Source of the DNA: Sabellastarte sp. h YS-2021
Lineage: Eukaryota; Annelida; Polychaeta; Sabellida; Sabellidae
Reading direction: 5' to 3'
Assembly (NCBI GenBank): GCA_964017235.1
Contig: OZ024938.1
Location: 62,921,816-62,985,815 of the forward strand
Length of the DNA stretch: 64,000 bases
Of this stretch, positions 55,801 to 64,000 are shown one piece after another (the stretch's first letter is position 1; the number at the start of each line of letters is the position of its first letter). The notes below the pieces were generated by a model. It searched no databases. It saw only the letters and a program-made list of their open reading frames with translations, and was not told the origin of the DNA. The position numbers and the translations under genes were made by a program.

Positions 55801-58800
55801 CAGATATTATTAAAACATGAAGTGCAATGAGCAAGAAATGAGCCCAGACAAGTTAAATATTTCAAGTTCATATGGATTTTGTGAGGTCAGCAGGAAACAG
55901 TGTAATCTAGATACAAGCCACAGCTAGGACCAGACAGTTTGTGGATTATTGAAGTTCTGTATAGAGTCTAACGTATATGACTGTATATTTGAGAAATCCA
56001 TGTATTGATCTCTTATTATTACTGTTGGTTTATAATCACTTGATCCTGTAGATTCCTTTTGTAACAAAGAGAAAGTGAAACATGACCATGATTATTATAT
56101 TGACCATACAGTTAGAACTTTCCGGAAAAAATATTGAGTTGAAGAAGTAGTTTTAGTTTCTTTGTAAAAGAATGATAGTTTATACAAAATTTTGGAGTGT
56201 TATTGCTTTAAAATAGCTGCTGACATCAGTATATAAACAAGTGTTTCTATATTAGTTTGGTTGAGTTATAGTTGATGTGACTGTGTCTAATTGATGGACC
56301 ATAGATGACTAAGAAATCTTGAAATTTTAATCACTTTCAATTCGGAAGTTTTGTTATTTAAATTTTTGAATGCTTTATGTACTGTTTAAACAGGTAGTAA
56401 GAAATGGTAAATTCCAATTAGTAGAGTCAAAAATCTAAAATTCGCCACCTCTAAAACCTTAGTTAATTTTATGAAGAAAATGATGTTTTTGTCTTAAAAT
56501 TGGTATTTTTCAGTTCAAAAAGTCTTAATTCACCATACAGTCAACAAATCTCACCACAATTCATTTATTTTATTAGTATTTTCACATGTGGCGAATTTCA
56601 GATATGTGGCGAATTTTAGATTTCTTACTCTTACTATATGAAAGTTGCCATTACAGGAAGTTCCCCATGAACCAGCTTATTTATGGGGTTTTCTTTCTAA
56701 ATTGGTGATTTCTTTGAAACTTTTAGATACCTGTAATAAACCTTACCTGTACCACACCTTCTGTGAATTATTTTTTGTTTTATTTTCAAGGGTTATTACA
56801 TGACACAGGACTTTTATAGACTGAGGGAAATTTTTATACAATTACCGAGTTCTCAATTTTGTTTTCTGATAATATCCATTCACAGTTTTCCATTATTGAT
56901 GTTTCAGGTGATAATTTGTGGATTGTGATTCCTCTCCATATTTGCATCAGGAACCAAATTAAAATCCAAGCAGATTTTCAATTTCAATAATTTACATGGG
57001 GAAAATGAAAATTTTGATGACACATGGGTGAAATCCAATAATTATAGTTGTAACTGATTTATTTCTGCTGAAAGATTTTTAGTGCAAAAGTATCAATTCA
57101 CAGGTTATATAGGGTATAGTTACAGCAGTTATAAACAGTGGTTGACCTAAAGTTACAATGGTTGGATCACTGCAGAGCATGGAGTGGTACATCATACACC
57201 ACAAATTAATGTTGGTATTCATTTGAACTTTCAATTTCAATATTAAATTTCGGTTTGGCTTTCCATATACAGGTAAATCAGTGTTAAAATATAGGTTTTT
57301 ATGTCATCTTACTAAAATTTGTCACTTTACATGTAAAGTCATAATTTGTGAAACAAACCATATTTAAAAATCATCTAAAATTACAGTGTACAACTGTATT
57401 ATATATTGAAACTAAGTGAATTCTTGCCATCTTGTCTGTCAGAAATTACAAGTAATTGGTTTTGTGTTGACAATTCCAGATATTGGATGCACAGCATTTA
57501 TCTTTGATATATACTCCAGATTTTTATAGCCTTGTTCCTATTATAGGTAAAAGATTAGAAAGTGTTTTATCTTTACATATTAACAACTGACTCCATTATG
57601 GTTGTTTCAGATAAGAAAGATAGCTTGCCTATAATCAAATATCAGTATGCAGAGACTGATATCTATGAAGGTTACTGTGTGTGTTGAAGTACATGCAAAA
57701 TAACATTGTATGGAGACTGATGGTAGGCCTTGTATTTGTGTAATTATATGTATTATTATATACAGTAATACATGTGAATCTGGAAGTATGAAAACAGCCA
57801 GAGATGAAAGAGTTTACCACTGCTCCTGGCAAATTTAAGATCAATATTACAAGAGTTTAAATAATATACTGTCTGGTATAGTCCTTCCCAAAAACTCCTC
57901 AGTGTTTTTATGAGATTTCATTTTTCATGGAAGGCTAGATATCTGATAGAAACTGAGTGAACGTATTATTTTAACTTTCTTAACTTTTAGCAGGGGTAAT
58001 TATATTATTGATTCACCAAATTGATAAAGCTCTATGCTTCATTTGAACTTTTGAAGAGATTTTTAAAGGCTCGTGCTTCTACGGATCTGTTTTTTTGTCA
58101 CTGGACTTTGTGGCGTAGTATGATGAGTACTCATCTCATCACTGGAGTTACGTAGTAATATAGACTATGTTAGTACTTGGATGGGTCATCGTCCGACTTC
58201 TAGGCCAGGTATGGGATGTATCTGTCTCGGAATTTGTTTTGGTCAGCAGACTTTCATAAATTCTAGTGAACTACTCGTGTCTCTGATGGCTTTGAAACAC
58301 TTTTTGGCCTTGTTCGTACAATTTTTAACCAGTTATCTCAGGTTTTTGGAAACCAATACTCCTGACCTTACGAACAGAAGAGATAAGGTATATAATGAAT
58401 AAGGTTACCCTCTTGACTACATTATCAGGGCAGTCAGGAAGGCATAACTCATGAAGTGAAACTGGGCTATTACACACTTGTATAAACATATTCTATTCTA
58501 TACTTTTATGGGGTTTAATCTCTGGTAATGCCTTTTTGAAGAGATGCTATTTTAACCTTTTTCTGAAACAGGCAAGAGTTGGGGTAGAACGGACCTCATC
58601 AGGTAAATCATTCAAAAACCGTGGGAGTGCACAATCGAGCAGCAAAAGCACAGCTGTGTTATCTGTATTTTATTTGAACGATGTGTTATCATATAACTAG
58701 AAGGTATGATGTAAAATTGCAGTTGTATGAAATCTTCAGCCAACGGTAAGGCCAGATTTTGCCTCATATCACACAGGAACACTTGACATTTGGTATGGAA

Positions 58801-60486
58801 ATGAGTGTTAAGACAGTAACTAGTGAGAAATATGCGTATGGGAAAGCCTACTTGATGCATATTGAGTTATATACTCAATTGTTATCAATTGTGATTTTTG
58901 TGTCTTTTGTAGACACTATATCTAGAACCTGTTCTCAAATTTCATTGAACTTTGGTTCTTATTGATTAATTGTAAGGGGGTGATTCTCCACATACTGTTT
59001 CTTAATCAGTATAAGTCAGAAGCTACACACAATTTATAGGGTCCTTTTAGTGACATCCCGAGTGCCATTAATGCACTGTGAACTGATTGGACCCTGTACA
59101 GGGACAGATGCTACAAGTCTATGGAAGTCAATTTGTTGGTACCAGTATAATTTATCAAAAAATAAACAGATCAGGTCTGAATACATTTCAATACTCTGTT
59201 GGTGTTAAAGTGTCAAAATCAGAACATAATTTCACAGCATTTGTCAGTTAGAATGTTTTATAATATTGGATATATATATAGTTAAAGTGTAATCATTATG
59301 ACCAAGAATTCAAGCATGTCTCCATTATCTGGCTTTATATGGTATCGTTGTTACCCAATGAACATGTCAGTGTTGGCTGTAAGTAACCATAAAATGCTGT
59401 ACAGCCTTGTGGATGAATGGTCACAGTTTCAACAAATACTAGAAAGCATTCATAGACTGTAGATGTCCACCAGAGGGTGTTTCCCAAAAATTTGGGATTT
59501 TTTTTTTATTCAGAGACCAAAATATGACCTAGATCTTTTCCAAAATGTAATCAATTGTTCGTTTGGCCAGGCCATACCCAGATAAGTGATTTCAAAAGGA
59601 TCTGGAAATTATTTTTGGAGTAATCACAAACACAGACTGACAAACAGACAAATTAATTCATCAAAAAACTTAACCACCTCGCCACATTCAATCTAAAATT
59701 TAACAAGTATTATGTAAAGCTTAAGAAATAGCCTATTCTCAATTTTTCAAGCTATTTCTTCACTGCTGAAAACTGAATAGAAAAAAAGGCAAAAAGCCAA
59801 AGGTTAATCGGCCTTAATTTCTCAATTTCTTGTACACTTTCATATTCAGTATCGCTGTTCTGTTTAAAATAGCAGCATATTTTGCTCCTTAACGAGTAAG
59901 TAAAGGCAGCCTCATGAGTATCTAGAACCAGAGAGAGCAATTTTCATGGCCTTTTTACTCAGAAAATTGGGCTTACTGTAAACGTGTAAATATTCTCTTG
60001 GCTAAAGTGTCCATCTGGTTTAAATGAACATCCTGGCTTTATACTCCTCATTTAAACTTCGGCTAATCATAACGGTGATCCCCTTCAAATAGACTTCTAA
60101 TACACAGTAACACAGTTCTACTAGAGCTTGAAAATTATTTAAAAAGTTGTCAGTATTTCAGAAACTTACAGTGTTTGTATACATGTGTAGTCTGCCATTG
60201 TACACCATGCTGTTGGGCTTTGTGTACAACATGCTGTAAGCTCAATGCTCACTAATGAGAATTCTGTGTGTAAAGTACAGTGTATGTAGCTTGGCCAAAG
60301 GCTTTCTTTTGCCCAAAACTCCAGGAATTTCTTTCATATTGAGTAGGAAATGTGAAATTTCTCATCACTACAATATTCACAACTGAGATAAGACATGTAT
60401 CTATTTGAGAATTAGGAGTCCTACCCATCATATTTGGGATTTTGGTAACAGTTTTAAGGAGTCCTCTAAGGCCAGTGATCTAAACA
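55801..60486. other. AT-rich stretch, no gene recognised
   Basis: About 4.7 kb of AT-rich sequence with only short frames. Nothing repeats elsewhere in the window except a 5S-like word (58169) and an ACAAACAGACAAA-type phrase near 59640. It may be intronic or intergenic host sequence; no exon could be supported. Confidence 0.55.
58130..58225 (+). other. 5S rRNA-like fragment
   Basis: GTTAGTACTTGGATGGGT at 58169-58186 matches the conserved internal segment of eukaryotic 5S rRNA, including its internal promoter box, and is followed by CATCGTCCGACTTCTAGG, weakly like the 5S continuation. The flanks do not fold as 5S. It could be the head of a 5S-derived SINE (SINE3) or a pseudogene fragment. 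Confidence 0.35.
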
Positions 60487-60632
60487 GGTCAAAGTTTGGC
60501 ACTGAATCAAGCTGGCCAAGTGATTTAACAGGCCAAAGTTGGGCACGGAATCAAATGGGCCCAATGAGTCAAAAGGTCAAAGTTTGGCACTGAATCAAAC
60601 TGGCCTTAATAGGTCAAAGTTTGGCACTCAGG
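60487..60632. repeat. 44-bp minisatellite, 3.5 copies
   Basis: GGTCAAAGTTTGGCACTGAA-type starts are at 60487, 60531, 60575 and 60612 (44, 44 and 37 bp apart). Confidence 0.88.
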
Positions 60633-61632
60633 TAATTATATCTCATGTCTGTGGTCATGATTTTGTATCCAGCTGATGGCAGCATGCTCGAGGTGTTCAC
60701 TGAGGGTAAATCCTAAAGTGACCTTAGGTTTGATAAGTTAGGTTCATTTGAAAAATCTGATGCAGAGCTTCAGTAAATGTTCATTCTTATTGCTTCATTT
60801 TAAAGAAGGGAATTATTCATGAATCACCATCTATGAGTATTTGCTTTTTCAGTCTTTCAAAATTATTACCCAATCCGAAGTATCAGAATATTCTAAATTG
60901 GCTTCTCTGGACATTTAAATTAGGTTAAGTTGCAGTTAGAGTTGAAGTACTGAGAAATGCACTGGAATACAGACAACTTGTGAAACTTAATTACATCTTA
61001 TGAAACTTATGAAATTTGCCGTGTCTAGTATCTGAAATTTGCCACTAGGAGGCTTCCTTTATGAGTAAGATTAATAATCTAAACTTTTATCAATTTAGCA
61101 TCAGGAGAACAGAGGCCCGCATGTGGTCACAATCATCATAGTTAATGTGTTGAAGAATTTCCCCTAGGTCCTGGAAATAGAAGGGGGATTCCTCACTGCT
61201 CTAGAAATCTCTATATTTCTTACTGTAACTAATACACCTCAGCAAGGCTTCATCGAACTTGAGTTGTTTCTCTAAGTGTATTGTGAGTTACTACTTTGCA
61301 CAGAAGCCTCATCCCGGACAATCTCTGTGATGAGCATCTTGATGTGTTTTGTGTACATTTATTTGGTTTTGTTGTTTGGTTTTTCTAAAAATGTAGAAGA
61401 GAAAGAAATACATTCCTGTTATAGATTTTTGGATGCTTGTTACCTTTAAAAATTGGATGTTGAACTTTGGAATCATTTCAATTTAATCATGAGTTTTTAG
61501 TTGATCAATGGAAATTGATAGTTGAGTGCAATGCATTACATTGTGTTTTAACTCAGGAACCTGGATATCTGATCAATGCAGGACACTTCCTTTTGGTAAG
61601 GTTTCAAGTGTTTATATTGTTTTGGTATTATT
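60633..61632. other. No gene recognised
   Basis: About 1 kb of AT-rich sequence without a supportable frame or repeat, ending at the family D head. Confidence 0.5.
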
Positions 61633-62150
61633 GTATCCCCAGATGAAAGTCGGTTATACTTAGGATTTGGTACGGTCACACCACCACCGCCGCCACCACA
61701 GAGATTTCCTTTTGGACACGATAACTTAAAAATTATATTAGAGAGACCTTTCAAATTTGGAATGTGGGTATATATGGGCTATGCCACAAACGCTGTTGTT
61801 TTGTGACCTTGACCTTCAATTTCACTGGTGGCGTCTTAAAGGTCACATTTTGGCTATTTTTTCACATTTTGGCCCAATTGTCATGTACAGAAAGTTAGAT
61901 CATCCTATGGGAGGTATATAAAATACATGTATATGTCCTCTGTAAGCATTCAGAAATTGACCTGAAGCTCTTCATTGAAGGTCATTAACAGACTGCCACA
62001 GTACCTCACCGAGGCCATTTTTGGAAATATTTTCACACTTAATACTGACTATATTGCATGCAAACTATTGAAAATGGCTTTGGGGGTTGAGTACATGATG
62101 GAGTACCAGCATCCAGTTTGTTGACCTTGGCTTTTGTTTTCAAGGTCACC
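61633..62150 (+). mobile_element. Family D element, plus-strand copy
   Basis: A degraded head hairpin begins GTATCCCC at 61633 (right arm mutated to GGTTATAC). Then CACCACCACCGCCGCCACC, AGAGATTTCCTTTTGG, GATAACTTAAAAATTA, CAAATTTGGAATGTGGG and TATATGGGC. The order of unique words (GTTGTTTTGTGACCTTGACC, TGGCTATTTTTTCAC, TATGTCCTCTGTAAGCAT, GAGTACATGATGGAGTACC) is that of 10650-11378 on the other strand. The 3' end is not identified. Confidence 0.7.
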
Positions 62151-62289
62151 TTAGGCCTGCTAAAATGACTCAAAATGGTACCTTTTAGTGCATATATATG
62201 TCTATATAAGACTGTGACGCCATATACCTGCTTTAATATTGGCTGTATAACTTATTGGCTCATGTTAATTATCTCTAGATGGCCTGCTG

Positions 62290-62495
62290 GACAGATTATG
62301 TATGGCATAATTACATAGCCAAGTGAGTAATAGCACTAGTAGATACTTTTGAGTAAAGTATTTATAACTCAAAAAAATGACTGCATTTACAACATTTTGG
62401 TAAAATGTGTTGTTCAGCTACTTTCTCCATGCCTACAAGGTGGTAACTTTTTCAGAGGTCTGTCTCAATAGCTACATGAGTAATAGCTATAAAGG
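62290..62495 (+). repeat. Single diverged unit of the 155-bp family
   Basis: AAGTGAGTAATAGC, TTATAACTCAAAAAAATGAC, TGCATTTACAACATTTTGG and TGTTGTTCAGCTACTTTC place it in the family of 25830-27450. It precedes yet another GC-rich head. Confidence 0.7.
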
Positions 62496-62503
62496 CTGGG
62501 GTT

Positions 62504-63005
62504 AAAGTCGTCCCCTGCGACGTCTGGGCGCGGCGGCGGCAGGCATAAAGCTTGCGGGTCTTTCACAGCCTGAACTCCTTCATGGATTTTCACCAAATTT
62601 TCAGGGGATGTTTATCCCAAGAGTATCTAGAGCTGATAAGGTTTTGGGGGTATCCGGTGACAACTGTTGCCATGGCAACACTTTTAAGATTTTCGGGTCT
62701 GAAAGTTGTGGGTGTTCCACAGCCTAAACCCGTGCACAGATTTTTACCAAATTCTCAGGACATGTTTTCCCAAAGTGGATCTATAGCTGATTAGGTTTTG
62801 AGGGGTATCCAACGGCAACTGTTGCCATGGCAGCACTTTTAAGATTTTCAGGTCTTAAAGTTTGTGCGTGTTCCACAGCCTAAACCCCTATATGGATTTT
62901 CACTGAATTTTCAGGATATGTTTACCCCAAGAGGATTTAGAGCTGATTAGGTTTTGAGGGGGTATCCAGCGACAACTTTTAAAATTTTGGGGTCTTAAAG
63001 TTTGT
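62504..63005 (+). mobile_element. Hairpin-headed element (family E) with 155-bp x3
   Basis: GTCGTCCCCTGCGAC is a small hairpin at about 62508, followed by GTCTGGGCGCGGCGGCGGC. Three units of 154-156 bp follow (CACAGCC at 62564, 62718 and 62874): AACTCCTTCATGGATTTTC, ACCAAATTTTCAGGGGATG, CCAAGAG(T/G)AT and GACAACTGTTGCCATGG. The hairpin, GC triplets and AAATTTTCAGG core repeat the plan of families C and D. Confidence 0.6.
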
Positions 63006-64000
63006 TCTAAAATCTTTAATGATTTCTGTAACCTATCAAATAGTCAAAGTTATCAATGTTTAAGTGAGCATACTGTTTGATTTTATTTCTGACTCTACAT
63101 TGTTAAGCACTGTTATATTTATCGTATTGGCAGCTGCAGTCAGTGAGTGGGCATATATCACAGAATTTACAGTTATATACTGTATTGTTAATTTATTATA
63201 GTAGGAGATGACAAAAAATAACTTGTTTGTTAAATAATTTCATTCAAATTCAAAAGTTCATACACAATACATCTGTACACTCAAACAGTGCAAAAAAGCT
63301 GTATTGAGAAACAAACTTTTACGTTTCTCCACTCTGCTAAGATTTTTAAGTGCAGTTAAACTATTCAGGGACAAATCTTCATGTCTCTTAACTCTGTTAA
63401 CATTTGAAGTATTATAATGGTCTGAACAAACCGCAAGAGACACAGTCCTATTAGTATTCAGGTCAAATCATGTACAGAGCTGATCATACTTTAATTGGCT
63501 CACAGTATTGATTGTTTGCCAACAGGTTTCCGCATGTAGAGTGTTGAAATAACCACAAATGTCGTAACACAGAAGTTTCCAGAAACTGTGTCTTGTGTCA
63601 GAGTTAGAAATCGGCTATGATCAGTTTCTGTTTTGTGTGTGTATATTATATATTCAATTAAATGCTTTCATGTTTACCTAATTTAGTGGTCTTAATTACA
63701 ATTAAACGATGTAACAAATATACCTGTATGTTGCAAAATGCTGTTAAAATCAGACATATGTTTTTCACTTTGTTGACAAATGGATATGTTTTTGTTTTTG
63801 TAAAGGATTGCCTTGGTAACAGTATTAAGGGCCTGTTCATCAATGACGATGCGATACAAGCTAATCCGATTATAATGTTGGAACTGATGTGATATAACTT
63901 GTCAATACAGGCCACAACAATTGTATCAAATACTCAAAACAATTACATTGTGAAGAATTCTCCAACATTTATCAGATTGCTTGATATTGTTAACACATTA
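63006..64000. other. AT-rich end of window, no gene recognised
   Basis: Only short frames (up to about 85 codons) on both strands with no family likeness. No repeat links to the rest of the window. Confidence 0.5.

Noticed and set aside
52560-61632. Host gene exons in the AT-rich right part
   Set aside because: No frame longer than about 80 codons, none with a recognisable domain and no pair of frames joined by convincing splice sites. RNA-seq would be decisive.

Overview
This is a eukaryotic, gene-poor and repeat-dominated window. No bacterial, phage or organellar gene is visible, and I could not support a single intact host protein-coding exon. The only recognisable coding matter is decayed retrotransposon: a DIRS-type tyrosine-recombinase element (21.4-24.15 kb), a 5'-truncated LINE with poly-A tail and target-site duplication (46.8-51.8 kb, minus strand) and a second small LINE 3' fragment (18.8-19.5 kb, minus strand). 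The mix of DIRS, L1/Tx1-like LINE, tRNA-derived SINEs, hAT-type MITE and many hairpin-headed elements filled with tandem repeats suggests a marine invertebrate, most likely a bivalve or another lophotrochozoan. That is an inference from repeat style, not a species call.

Layout. 1-3.5 kb: AT-rich, nothing recognised. 3.5-11.4 kb: packed tandem arrays (147, 146, 73, 146 and about 280 bp units), with a complete 1.5 kb element ('family A') inserted in the 280-bp array and a minus-strand 'family D' element. 11.4-12.1 kb: minus-strand SINE and a 33-bp minisatellite. 12.1-17.1 kb: 'family C' composite element (hairpin head, 169-bp array, 133-bp array) interrupted by a 400-bp hAT-type MITE. 17.3-18.8 kb: second complete family A copy. 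18.8-20.9 kb: LINE fragment with second family C copy. 20.9-24.9 kb: 73-bp minisatellite, then the DIRS remnant, its inverted terminal/internal repeats, and a GC-rich stretch with repeated TTAGTCCCAGG words and a TATA-like box. 24.9-28.5 kb: truncated family A and 'family B' copy 1. 28.8-39.85 kb: an 11-kb satellite of 167-bp monomers with a 2,042-bp higher-order repeat and nine long hairpins. 40.6-46.3 kb: foldback element, family B copy 2, a 737-bp orphan insertion, and a family D-like element. 46.3-52.2 kb: 133-bp array split by the LINE, itself carrying a 350-bp tandem array behind a family D head. 52.3-64 kb: mostly AT-rich with one SINE, two or three small arrays and another family D copy.

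Main idea. Families A and B have matching ends: a short subterminal repeat at each end, an internal tandem array, a hairpin a few bases after the 3' subterminal repeat, and insertion next to T runs. This is the architecture described for Helentron-associated/DINE-1-like non-autonomous elements. More striking, almost every tandem family here, whatever its unit length or strand, carries versions of one roughly 45-bp core: ATAACTC/ATATCTC, then AAAC(C/T)GT, then GATTTTGATGAAATTTGGCAG-like sequence in pieces. The diverse arrays therefore look like descendants of one ancestral module repeatedly captured and amplified behind different hairpin heads.
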